Below are positions 1 through 7,139 of a stretch of DNA of 9,974 nt, piece by piece; position 1 is the stretch's first letter, and each line of letters begins with the position of its first letter. The position numbers were made by a program, and so were the translations under genes. Source of the DNA: an uncultured Actinomycetes bacterium (GTDB taxonomy: Bacteria; Actinomycetota; Actinomycetes; S36-B12; UBA5976); contig CAIYGJ010000174.1 of assembly GCA_903925705.1 (NCBI GenBank), positions 1-9,974 of the forward strand. The letters are read 5' to 3'. The notes under the pieces are model-generated. The model was not told the origin of the DNA and made no database searches. It saw only the letters and a program-made list of their open reading frames with translations.

Positions 1-789
1 AAGTCTCCGTCAGTGGTACCTGGATCTTGGGATTTGGTGATAGATCCAACTAACCTCTGGCTAACTATTCATGAGTCGATTGGTCACGCCACCGAATTAG
101 ATCGTGCCTTAGGTTACGAAGCAAACTATGCTGGCACTTCGTTTGCAACCATCGACAAACTGGGATCCTTGAAGTACGGCTCCCCGATCATGAACGTAAC
201 AGGAGACCGAAACGCCGAACACGGACTCTCAACTGTCGGATACGACGATGAAGGTGTAGCAAGTCAACAATGGGACTTGATCAAAGATGGAACGTTAGTT
301 GGCTATCAAACTGATCGATCAATTGCCAGCAAGATTGGCATGGAAAGATCCAATGGTTGCGCATTTGCAGATTCTGCTCTGCACTCCCCGATTCAACGTA
401 TGCCAAATGTGTCTCTAAAGCCAGGCATTGAGGATATTTCAACCAAAGAATTGATCTCGAATGTCGAACGAGGAATCTATATTGTTGGGGATAAATCTTG
501 GTCAATAGACATGCAGCGCTTCAACTTCCAATTCACCGGACAAAGATTCCATGAAATCAAAAACGGCGAAATTGTTGGTCAACTAAAAGACGTTGCCTAC
601 CAATCAAAGACGCCAGATTTTTGGGCTTCGATGCGTGAACTGGGTGGCAAGCAAACCTACTTGCTGGGTGGAGCACTTAACTGCGGAAAGGGTCAACCGG
701 GACAAGTGGCACCAGTAAGCCATGGTTGTCCATCTGCCACATTCACCTCAATAAATGTTTTGAACACCCGGGATGAGAGTGCTAAATGA
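1..789 (+). CDS. tldD: TldD, zinc metalloprotease subunit (5'-truncated by window edge)
   Basis: Catalytic subunit of the TldD/TldE heterodimeric metalloprotease, a cytoplasmic enzyme that in E. coli trims unfolded peptides, matures microcin B17 and degrades the antitoxin CcdA. The reading frame is open from base 1, so this is the C-terminal ~262 residues; about 240 N-terminal residues of a ~500-residue family member are off the left edge, and the GTG at 13 is not the start. Zinc-site motif HESIGH (HExxxH) is encoded at 70-87, with His codons at 70-72 and 85-87. The C-terminal family motif NCGKGQPGQ supplies the conserved Cys (about residue 228 of the fragment), the expected third zinc ligand. 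The segment RMPNVSLKPG and the end SHGCPSATF...INVLNT also fit actinobacterial TldD. The TGA stop overlaps the tldE ATG (ATGA, 786-789), implying coupled translation. Confident. Confidence 0.95.
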   Translation, partial: KSPSVVPGSWDLVIDPTNLWLTIHESIGHATELDRALGYEANYAGTSFATIDKLGSLKYGSPIMNVTGDRNAEHGLSTVGYDDEGVASQQWDLIKDGTLVGYQTDRSIASKIGMERSNGCAFADSALHSPIQRMPNVSLKPGIEDISTKELISNVERGIYIVGDKSWSIDMQRFNFQFTGQRFHEIKNGEIVGQLKDVAYQSKTPDFWASMRELGGKQTYLLGGALNCGKGQPGQVAPVSHGCPSATFTSINVLNTRDESAK

Positions 790-2165
790 GCGAGATTTCA
801 TTACCTGATGCCGTCGAAGTAGCACTTGAGTTACTTGGGAAAGATGGTGGCGTAGTTATCGGCGGTAACAGTGCTACCAACAATTTGCGATGGGCAAACT
901 CAGCCCTTACAACAAATGGCGATGCAATTGACCAGACACTTTCGATCTCGGCTTTCGTATCCGTACCTGGTGGTGTTGCAACCGGCATGTCTAGTGGACA
1001 AATCCGGAGCAGACTTGACATTGAAGCCCTGGTGTCGGCCAGTCAGGCATCAGCCGTTTCTGCTGGTCCTGCGGTTGACGCAATGGAGTTAGTGTCCGGA
1101 CCCCAGCACGTTGACTTTAACGAGCCTGCCTTGTCGCTCGATGTTGCAGAGATATCGCACATTGCTAATGGTCTTGCAGAGATTTTTGCAGATAAGGAAA
1201 GTCAATTCTTTGGTTATGCCGAGCAATCCTTGGATACAACTTACGTCGGCACATCGAGTGGAACCAGAATGAAATACGCCGAGCGCACTAGTCGCTTTGA
1301 ATTGTGTGCAAAGAGCCACGATCGGATGAGGTCTGCTTGGTCTGGGCAAGGTGGGACTTCGCTAACCGATGTCGTCACCAACGACCATCTCCGTGAAGTT
1401 TCGCAAAAGCTAGAAATTCAACGTAATCAGATTCCAACCGATCCAGGCAAACATCGGGTGACACTTTCACCTAGCGCGGTATCTGACTTGATGATTTACC
1501 TTCTGTGGAGTTCCGCCGCTCGTGATGCAGCCGAGGGTCGTAGTGCATTTTCAAATCCAAAGGGAGGCACCAGGGTTGGAGAAAGACTTGCAAGTAGAAA
1601 CCTAACTCTGGCTACCGATCCCCATCTTGTCGGAATTGAAACTTTTGATCACGTCGTCAATTTGGGATCATCGGCGTTGGGCAGTGCATTTGATACTGGA
1701 ACGAAGATTGAACGATCACAAATCATTTCAGATGGAGTTCTTACTGCACTAGGTAGTAGTAGGCATGCAGCGCAGGAAGCCAAGCTTCCCTACACTCCCC
1801 TGACTGACAACATCTCTTTAGTTGATCAACAAGGAAGTGGCACATTAAATGAATTGGCTAACAAGATGGGTGACGGACTTTTGATCACGTGCCTTTGGTA
1901 CATACGTGAGGTTGATCCACAAAATTTGCTACTTACTGGGCTAACACGTGATGGCGTTTACGTAGTAGCTGGTGGTGAAGTTATCGGTGCGACAAACAAC
2001 TTTAGGTTTAATGAATCACCGATTGACATGTTGTCAAGAGTTACTGACTCCGGCAAAACTGTCCCATGTTTACCCAGAGAATGGGCCGATTGGTTCTCTC
2101 GAGCTCAGGTGGCCCCACTTACAATCGATGGTTTTAATCTTTCAACTAAATCGGATGCGATTTAA
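786..2165 (+). CDS. tldE: TldE/PmbA, non-catalytic partner of TldD
   Basis: 459-residue TldE/PmbA homologue, the usual length. In the known structure it pairs with TldD to form the closed chamber around the zinc site and has no metal site of its own. As expected, the protein has no HExxxH motif. Family features are the N-terminal stretch NNLRWANSALTTNG (about 32-45) and the C-terminal stretch from GLLITCLWYIREVDP (364-378) through LTGLTRDGVY and GATNNFRFN (401-409). The ATG at 786 is chosen because it forms the ATGA overlap with tldD; the upstream purine-rich stretch ggatgagag is only a weak ribosome site. The TAA at 2163-2165 interlocks with the stop of the convergent dodecin gene. No precursor-peptide gene is visible nearby, so the natural substrate is unknown. 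Confidence 0.94.
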   Translation: MSEISLPDAVEVALELLGKDGGVVIGGNSATNNLRWANSALTTNGDAIDQTLSISAFVSVPGGVATGMSSGQIRSRLDIEALVSASQASAVSAGPAVDAMELVSGPQHVDFNEPALSLDVAEISHIANGLAEIFADKESQFFGYAEQSLDTTYVGTSSGTRMKYAERTSRFELCAKSHDRMRSAWSGQGGTSLTDVVTNDHLREVSQKLEIQRNQIPTDPGKHRVTLSPSAVSDLMIYLLWSSAARDAAEGRSAFSNPKGGTRVGERLASRNLTLATDPHLVGIETFDHVVNLGSSALGSAFDTGTKIERSQIISDGVLTALGSSRHAAQEAKLPYTPLTDNISLVDQQGSGTLNELANKMGDGLLITCLWYIREVDPQNLLLTGLTRDGVYVVAGGEVIGATNNFRFNESPIDMLSRVTDSGKTVPCLPREWADWFSRAQVAPLTIDGFNLSTKSDAI

Positions 2166-2374
2166 GCGTCTTCGAGACGGTAACCCAACTTCATCCCCAC
2201 TTGAATGAATGTTAAATCTCCATCTCGGAGGTTTCCTCGGATTTCGGTCACTTCAAACCAGTCGATGTGACGGGTCGATTGCGAAGCTCGCTTTAGGCCA
2301 TTGCGGATCGCTTCATCAATGCTTACTGGAGAAGTGCCAACAATTTCAGTCAAAGCATAGGTTCGAGTAGTCAT
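2162..2374 (-). CDS. Dodecin, small dodecameric flavin-binding protein
   Basis: 70-residue dodecin. Family members form hollow cytoplasmic dodecamers that bind flavins (FMN/FAD in bacteria) and are thought to store them and quench their photoreactivity. The sequence tracks M. tuberculosis Rv0379 along its length: the start TYALTEIVGTSP, the core IDWFEV, and the end MKLGYRLEDA. Trp39 matches the flavin-stacking Trp36 of the archaeal protein and Gln58 its flavin-contacting Gln55 (constant offset of 3). The frame stays open upstream to a TTG at 2396-2398, adding 8 residues, but the ATG at 2372-2374 is chosen because AGGAG lies 6 bases before it and because known dodecins begin there. Its stop overlaps that of tldE tail-to-tail. 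It has its own divergent upstream region shared with the DUF3099 gene. Confidence 0.93.
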   Translation of the reverse strand: MTTRTYALTEIVGTSPVSIDEAIRNGLKRASQSTRHIDWFEVTEIRGNLRDGDLTFIQVGMKLGYRLEDA

Positions 2375-2380
2375 TTTGAG

Positions 2381-2385
2381 CTCCT
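2381..2385 (-). promoter_or_regulatory. Shine-Dalgarno site that fixes the dodecin start
   Basis: AGGAG read on the minus strand, 6 bases before the ATG at 2374. It rules in the 70-residue form over the longer TTG-initiated form, in which this site would lie inside the coding region. Confidence 0.8.
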
Positions 2386-2404
2386 GTGGAAATGCCAAAT
2401 GTTT

Positions 2405-2431
2405 AGTATCACCGTAGTCTAGAAGTGTCCA
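2405..2431 (-). promoter_or_regulatory. Possible dodecin promoter in the divergent spacer
   Basis: The 77-base spacer 2375-2451 separates dodecin from the divergent DUF3099 gene, so it should hold promoters for both. On the minus strand TGGACA (2426-2431, 5 of 6 to TTGACA) is followed after 15 bases by GATACT (2405-2410, 4 of 6 to TATAAT). The spacing is short for a housekeeping sigma factor, so this is only a candidate. No equally good pair was seen on the plus strand for the DUF3099-SURF1 unit. Confidence 0.25.
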
Positions 2432-2451
2432 GCGAGCATCAGTAGGTAGCC

Positions 2452-2748
2452 ATGAAGCAAGAGCCTGAAGTATTCAGTATCTCTGGTGTTGAAACTGGTC
2501 TATCGCAGGATCAAAGTGGACGTCAACGTAGATACTTGATCAGCATGGGTCTGCGCACTGCCTGTTTTGTAGGCGGCATTTTGGCAGATGGTGCCCTTCG
2601 CTGGGCTCTCATTGTTAGCGCTGTTGCACTTCCATACTTCGCCGTAGTTATTGCTAATGCTGGGCGCGAACGTGGTGGCTGGGCAGGGTCAGGCGATTTT
2701 GTTCCACTAGGAAATGAAGCACTCGAAGCTGGTCAAAACCAGTCCTAA
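2452..2748 (+). CDS. DUF3099 family small membrane protein
   Basis: 98-residue protein of the DUF3099 family, which is essentially actinobacterial and has no assigned function. The conserved block runs from LSQDQ (17-21) through RQRRYLISMGLRTACF (24-39) to YFAVVIANAGRER (62-74). Two hydrophobic segments (about 34-47 and 51-69), separated by DGALRW, predict a helical hairpin in the membrane. The basic RQRR before the first segment suggests both termini are cytoplasmic. The start ATG at 2452 has only a weak upstream match (taggtag). Two in-frame stops in tandem (TAATAA, 2746-2751) end the gene, and SURF1 begins 21 bases after its first stop, in the same reading frame, so the two are probably one operon. 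A role in oxidase assembly or the envelope is inference from this neighbour only. Alternative gene boundaries are unlikely. Confidence 0.88.
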   Translation: MKQEPEVFSISGVETGLSQDQSGRQRRYLISMGLRTACFVGGILADGALRWALIVSAVALPYFAVVIANAGRERGGWAGSGDFVPLGNEALEAGQNQS

Positions 2749-2769
2749 TAATCAGAGACAATTAGCCTT

Positions 2770-3531
2770 GTGAGCGCGTTTAAGTTCCTACTGACTCCAA
2801 AATGGATAGTCGTTACTTTGGTGTGCGTTGCAATGTTGCCGGCGTTTCAGGCGCTATCGAATTGGCAGTGGCACCGATTGCATGCTCGCCAGACCTATAA
2901 CGTAGAGATTCAGGCCGAAATCGACCAAGCTCCCGTTCCAATTTCAGACCTTCTGGCTTTCAATGATGAATCAAGAGTTGTGCCCGACAAATCTCAGTGG
3001 CGAACTGTGGAACTAACAGGTACCTGGCTGCCAAGTCAGCAAGTACTGGTTCGTAAAAAGAGTTTGGAATCCAACCTTGGTTTGTGGGTTGTGACTCCAT
3101 TGAAACTCGATGACGGAACTGTGGTCATGATCAATAGAGGATGGACTGCTGCTGCGAATTCGGCGGTTGATAGTCCAGTCGTTGCAGAAGTGCCGAAGGG
3201 AATGATCGAAGTACTGGGTCGAATTCGAGATGTGCCAGCACGAACAAAGCCAGGACCAACGGATCTACCTGAAGGTCAGGTTGATCGAATAATTCCAATG
3301 GAAATTTTGAATAGCCCGGATACATTGAGTAACGCTTACGTTGAAATGACTGCGAGTCGGCCAGAGTCGAAATCTTCTGAGATTCGTACCTTGCCTGAAC
3401 CTGAAGTTACCGAGGGTGCGCATCGTTCCTACGCGTTGCAGTGGATGTTCTTTGAAATTATGACCGTGATTGGTTGGACAATTTTGGTACGAAATGAATT
3501 CAAGGAACAAAAGAAGGTGGCTTTGCGCTAA
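2770..3531 (+). CDS. surf1: SURF1 family cytochrome c oxidase assembly protein
   Basis: 253-residue SURF1/Shy1-type protein, the normal bacterial length. SURF1 is an integral membrane factor that helps insert or hand over haem a during assembly of subunit I of aa3-type oxidase. Predicted topology is one helix at about 11-30, a large extracytoplasmic domain, and a second helix at about 222-240. Family motifs are NWQWHRL (31-37) after helix 1, RTVELTGTWLP (78-88), LGLWVVTPLKLDDGT (103-117), INRGW (121-125), and HRSYALQW (218-225). His218, just before helix 2, matches the conserved haem-interacting histidine. The start is GTG at 2770; no Shine-Dalgarno is evident, and an in-frame TAA at 2749 limits any extension. 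It follows the DUF3099 gene closely. Its TAA (3529-3531) interlocks with the stop of the convergent ABC exporter. Confidence 0.93.
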   Translation: MSAFKFLLTPKWIVVTLVCVAMLPAFQALSNWQWHRLHARQTYNVEIQAEIDQAPVPISDLLAFNDESRVVPDKSQWRTVELTGTWLPSQQVLVRKKSLESNLGLWVVTPLKLDDGTVVMINRGWTAAANSAVDSPVVAEVPKGMIEVLGRIRDVPARTKPGPTDLPEGQVDRIIPMEILNSPDTLSNAYVEMTASRPESKSSEIRTLPEPEVTEGAHRSYALQWMFFEIMTVIGWTILVRNEFKEQKKVALR

Positions 3532-5405
3532 CTCTTTCCTTCGGCGAATTGTCGATGGTACAGATCCGCATACACTCCACCGGTTGCTAGTAGTTCATTG
3601 TGGGTTCCACGTTGCACAATCTGGCCATCATCTATCACCAGAATTTGATCGGCTTGACGAATTGTCGATAGTCGGTGAGCTACAACTATCGAAGTTCGAC
3701 CTTTTAATGCAATTGCCAACGCTTCTTGAACAGCGGATTCATTTTCAGAATCTAGGTGAGCAGTAGCCTCATCAAGCACAACTACATCTGGCGCTTTTAG
3801 GAGAAGTCTGGCGATTGCAAGTCTTTGCTTCTCGCCACCAGATAGTCGATGTCCTCTATCTCCTACGACCGTATCCAAACCATCTGGCAAAGCTCGAATC
3901 ATTTCTGCGATTTGAGCATTTTCACACGCGCTCCATATCTCGGATTCGCTCGCGTCGGTGTTTGCATAAAGCAAGTTAGCGCGAATTGTGTCGTGATACA
4001 TGTGTGCATCCTGCGTCACAACACCAACAATTCGGTGAAGCGATTCCTGCGTAACATCCTTAACGTCAATTCCTGACAGCTTTACTGATCCTGATGTTGC
4101 ATCGTAAAGTCTTGGAACCAGCGCGCTGATTGTGCTCTTGCCTGCACCCGATGGTCCAACCAACGCAATCAAATCCCCAGGCTGAGCTTGGAACGAAATA
4201 CCCGTAAGCGTGAGCTCACCAGTTGCTCGTGACTCTGGTTGGGCGACGGACTCAAGGCTCGCCAAGGAAACTTCTGCGCCAGTCGGATATCTGAAGTCCA
4301 CTTTGGAAAACTCAACACTCACGCCGCCACGTTTTAGTTCCTGGGCTCCAGGCTTATCTTTAACCATTGGCTGCAAATCCAAGACTTCAAAAACTCGCTC
4401 AAAAGAAACAAGTGACGTCATAATATCCACTCGCACGTTTGCGAGCGCAGTGATTGGACCATACAGCCGACCAAGGAGAGCGGTTAACGCCAGCAAAGTT
4501 CCCAACGTCAAAGTTCCGTTGATAACCGAGTTACCGCCCATGCCGTAGACCAAGGCGGTAGCTAAAGACCCCACGAGCACCATTGCCGTGAAAAATACGC
4601 TATTTGACATGGCAATTCGAATACCCATGTTTCGAACTGAATCAGCCTTTTCGGAAAACATTTCAGACTCGCGTTTTGGTGTGCCAAAGATCTTCATTAG
4701 GAGCGCGCCAGAAACGTTGAATCGCTCCGCCATTTGAGTGCTCATTGCTGAGTTGAAATCCGCTTGCTGCCTAGTAAGTTGCTGCAACCTGGTTCCCATC
4801 CAGCGAGCTGGAATCATAAACAACGGCAAGAGCAGTAATGAGGCGACAGTGATTTGCCAAGACAGGACGAACATTGTTGCCGCAACAATTACGAGACTAA
4901 TTACGTTGCCCACTACGCCGCCAAGTGTTGATGTAAACGCGCGCTGGGCTCCCATTACGTCGCTATTTAGACGGGAGATCAGCGCTCCAGTTTGTGCTCT
5001 AGTAAAGAAGGCAATTGATTGTTCTTGAACGTGATCGAAAACTTGGGTGCGCATATTGAAGATCAAGCCTTCGCCAATTGTCGATTGCATCCGGCGGCTA
5101 AGTAACCCAAGTGCAGCACCCATGAGCGCAGTGGCAGCTATGGCAACAGCCATTAACGTGACCATGCGTGAATCCTTGTTAGGTATTGCGACATCCACTA
5201 TCCGCTTGAACAGCAATGGCTGTGCAACGACCAAGAGCGAATCAACAATAAGAATCGTCAGGTATGCCCCTATGTAACTTCGAAATTCCGCAGCGTAGGT
5301 AAGAACCCGCCTAATAGTTCCATCGGCCAAAATGGATTTTTTGACGGACTTATCAGTCGTAAACCCTTGGTATGCAGCCCAAGGACTTCCACCATGCAAA
5401 CTCAT
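3528..5405 (-). CDS. ABC exporter, fused membrane and ATPase domains (half-transporter)
   Basis: 625-residue ABCB-like half-transporter, expected to work as a homodimer exporting lipids, peptides or drugs from the cytoplasmic membrane; the substrate cannot be read from sequence. About six helices lie at roughly 45-65, 81-102, 162-183, 184-201, 266-290 and 299-318. The ATPase domain has an A-loop Tyr373, Walker A GPSGAGKST (417-425), Q-loop Gln465, signature LSGGE (521-525), Walker B VVVLDE (541-546, catalytic Glu546), D-loop AHLD and H-loop His577, so it should be active. The 43 residues between A-loop and Walker A exceed the usual ~25, an insert at about 376-398. The start is ATG at 5405 with no clear Shine-Dalgarno; it lies 74 bases after the ABC-F gene on the same strand. 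A partner half-transporter is not present, so a homodimer is more likely. Confidence 0.92.
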   Translation of the reverse strand: MSLHGGSPWAAYQGFTTDKSVKKSILADGTIRRVLTYAAEFRSYIGAYLTILIVDSLLVVAQPLLFKRIVDVAIPNKDSRMVTLMAVAIAATALMGAALGLLSRRMQSTIGEGLIFNMRTQVFDHVQEQSIAFFTRAQTGALISRLNSDVMGAQRAFTSTLGGVVGNVISLVIVAATMFVLSWQITVASLLLLPLFMIPARWMGTRLQQLTRQQADFNSAMSTQMAERFNVSGALLMKIFGTPKRESEMFSEKADSVRNMGIRIAMSNSVFFTAMVLVGSLATALVYGMGGNSVINGTLTLGTLLALTALLGRLYGPITALANVRVDIMTSLVSFERVFEVLDLQPMVKDKPGAQELKRGGVSVEFSKVDFRYPTGAEVSLASLESVAQPESRATGELTLTGISFQAQPGDLIALVGPSGAGKSTISALVPRLYDATSGSVKLSGIDVKDVTQESLHRIVGVVTQDAHMYHDTIRANLLYANTDASESEIWSACENAQIAEMIRALPDGLDTVVGDRGHRLSGGEKQRLAIARLLLKAPDVVVLDEATAHLDSENESAVQEALAIALKGRTSIVVAHRLSTIRQADQILVIDDGQIVQRGTHNELLATGGVYADLYHRQFAEGKS

Positions 5406-5479
5406 TCAATCGCCCAGTTTCTTTGATCATTTCGAGTTTATCTGTTGTTTAGGTCAACTCCACGCTTGCGTTGATACTT

Positions 5480-7078
5480 CTAAGCCAATGAGATTAGGTC
5501 TAAGTAATCTTCATTCCAAAGATCCTCGACGCCATCTGGCAAAAGTAGGACTCGCTCGGGCGCAAGTGCAGTCACGGCGCCTTCATCGTGGGTCACAAGC
5601 ACAACTGATCCTTCATAATCGTGTAACGCATCTAGGATTTCAGCTCGACTAGCTGGATCAAGGTTGTTGGTTGGTTCATCTAAAAGCAGAACGTTGGCTG
5701 CAGACACGACCAACATCGCAAGGCTTAAGCGAGTTTTCTCGCCGCCAGATAGTACTCCGGCCGGTTTAGAAACTGCATCGCCCGAGAACAAGAATGAACC
5801 CAATACGCTACGTACTTGAGCATCATTCATATCTCCGGATGCGGTGAGCATGTTTTCGAGTACTGAACGCGCGGGATCAAGCGTCTCGTGCTCTTGTGCG
5901 TAGTATCCAACTTTCAAACCATGACCAGGTTGGATTTCTCCGGTATCCGGGATGTCTACCCCAGCAAGAATTCTCAGCAGTGTGGTTTTGCCGGCGCCGT
6001 TAAGTCCAAGCACTACGACTTTGCTACCTCGGTCGATGGCTAAATCAACATCAGTGAAGATTTCCTGCGATCCGTAAACGCGACTAAGACCCGTTGCCAT
6101 AAGCGGAGTTTTGCCGCATGGTGCCGGTGTTGGAAATCTGAGTTTGGCGACTCGATCAGCCTGTCGAACATTTTCTAAGCCACTCATCAATTTGTCGGCC
6201 CGCTTGAGCATGCTTTGAGCTGCTTTTGCCTTGGATGCCTTGGCGCGCATTCGATCCGCTTGGGCTTGCAAAACTTGGGCCTGCTTCTCAGTGTTGGCAC
6301 GTTCGCGCTTTCGACGACGCTCATCCGTTTCTCGAGAGTTTAGGTACTCTTTCCAGCCAACGTTGTAGAGGTCCAAAGTCTGTCGATTGGCGTCAAGGTA
6401 AAAAACCCGATTTACAGTTGCCTCAAGAAGTTCAACATCGTGACTAATTACAACTAATCCCCCTTGATGGTTCGCAAGGAAGCCGCGCAACCAAACTATG
6501 GAGTCAGCATCTAAGTGGTTTGTTGGTTCATCTAAGAGCAAAGTTTCAGAACCACTAAACAAGATTCTTGCTAATTCGATCCTGCGTCGCTGACCACCTG
6601 ACAATGTGCCTAACGTCTGGGCCAAGATATCAACAGTTAAACCGACGCTTGCTGCTAAGGACGCAGCTTCACTTTCAGCGGCATATCCGCCAGCAGTCTG
6701 GAAGGACTCTTCAGCACTGGCATATTTCCGCATCGCTTTGTCGCGAATCTTCTCGTCCTCTGAGCCCATGTCTATCTCACACTGGCGCATGCGCTTTATG
6801 AGCTCATCTAGTCCTCGAGCACTTAAGATCCGATCCATTGCAATGACGTCTAGATCGCCGGTGCGCGGATCTTGCGGCAGATAGCCCACGGAAGCCGAAG
6901 TGGCGATGACACCTTTAGCGGGTTGGATCTGCCCAGCCAGCACTTTAGTTAACGTCGTTTTACCTGCGCCATTACGCCCAACCAAACCAACTCGGTCACC
7001 CGTGTCTACGCGGAAAGTCGCTCCGGAAAGAAGAAGTTCTGCTCCAGCACGCAATTCAATATCTGTTGCTTGAATCAC
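5480..7078 (-). CDS. ABC-F family ATPase, Rv1473-like (ribosome-associated)
   Basis: 532-residue soluble ABC-F protein with two ATPase domains and no membrane segment. Members bind the ribosomal E site and rescue stalled or antibiotic-bound ribosomes; some give resistance to macrolides and related drugs. Domain 1 has Walker A GRNGAGKTT (34-42), LSGGQ (159-163), LLLDEP (180-185, Glu184) and His213. A charged linker of about 243-310, rich in Arg, Lys and Ala, is the P-site tRNA-contacting region. Domain 2 has GLNGAGKTT (358-366), LSGGE (443-447), LLLDEP (464-469, Glu468) and His497. The start MIQATDIELRAGA and the end DGVEDLWNEDYLDLI match what I recall of M. tuberculosis Rv1473, whose gene also lies near suf genes; it is not EttA. 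The start is GTG at 7078 with no Shine-Dalgarno. Housekeeping or antibiotic-related roles cannot be separated from sequence. Confidence 0.92.
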   Translation of the reverse strand: MIQATDIELRAGAELLLSGATFRVDTGDRVGLVGRNGAGKTTLTKVLAGQIQPAKGVIATSASVGYLPQDPRTGDLDVIAMDRILSARGLDELIKRMRQCEIDMGSEDEKIRDKAMRKYASAEESFQTAGGYAAESEAASLAASVGLTVDILAQTLGTLSGGQRRRIELARILFSGSETLLLDEPTNHLDADSIVWLRGFLANHQGGLVVISHDVELLEATVNRVFYLDANRQTLDLYNVGWKEYLNSRETDERRRKRERANTEKQAQVLQAQADRMRAKASKAKAAQSMLKRADKLMSGLENVRQADRVAKLRFPTPAPCGKTPLMATGLSRVYGSQEIFTDVDLAIDRGSKVVVLGLNGAGKTTLLRILAGVDIPDTGEIQPGHGLKVGYYAQEHETLDPARSVLENMLTASGDMNDAQVRSVLGSFLFSGDAVSKPAGVLSGGEKTRLSLAMLVVSAANVLLLDEPTNNLDPASRAEILDALHDYEGSVVLVTHDEGAVTALAPERVLLLPDGVEDLWNEDYLDLISLA

Positions 7079-7092
7079 GGTTAAAACAGGCC

Positions 7093-7124
7093 AATCTATA
7101 AGTGTGCGAAGAGCGCAACCCCAA
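7093..7124 (-). promoter_or_regulatory. Possible promoter for the ABC-F gene, with very short leader
   Basis: This lies in the 61-base gap 7079-7139 between sufT and the ABC-F gene. On the minus strand TATAGA (7095-7100) or the overlapping TAGATT (7093-7098) resembles a -10 box, with TTGGGG (7119-7124, 3 of 6) 18 bases before the first. Initiation about 7 bases downstream would leave a leader of only about 10 bases before the GTG at 7078, fitting the absence of a Shine-Dalgarno. The -35 match is poor, and read-through from suf is equally possible. Confidence 0.27.
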
Positions 7125-7139
7125 TGTTACCGCGAGAAA

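Noticed and set aside
13..789. GTG at 13 as the true start of tldD
   Set aside because: The frame is open to base 1, and the TldD N-terminal domain is missing, so the gene is cut by the window edge.
2167..2179. Inverted repeat cgtct-tcg-agacg just after the tldE stop, as a terminator
   Set aside because: The stem is only five base pairs, there is no T-run after it, and the bases encode the conserved dodecin C-terminus (RLED), so coding constraint explains it.
2375..2398. Longer dodecin starting at the TTG at 2396-2398
   Set aside because: It would add eight residues not seen in known dodecins, and the strong AGGAG site would then lie inside the coding region.
4738..5277. Plus-strand open frames opposite the ABC exporter (4738-5028 and 5047-5277)
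   Set aside because: They lie wholly within a clearly recognised exporter gene, have no recognisable motif, and look like shadows of its codon pattern.
5429..5457. Promoter for the ABC exporter in the 74-base gap
   Set aside because: TTGACC on the minus strand (5452-5457) is a good -35 match, but at 17 bases the best -10 is CGAAAT, only 3 of 6. Not strong enough to annotate.
7102..7118. Hairpin between sufT and the ABC-F gene as a suf terminator
   Set aside because: TGCG-CTCTT-CGCA has only a four-base-pair stem and no T-run.
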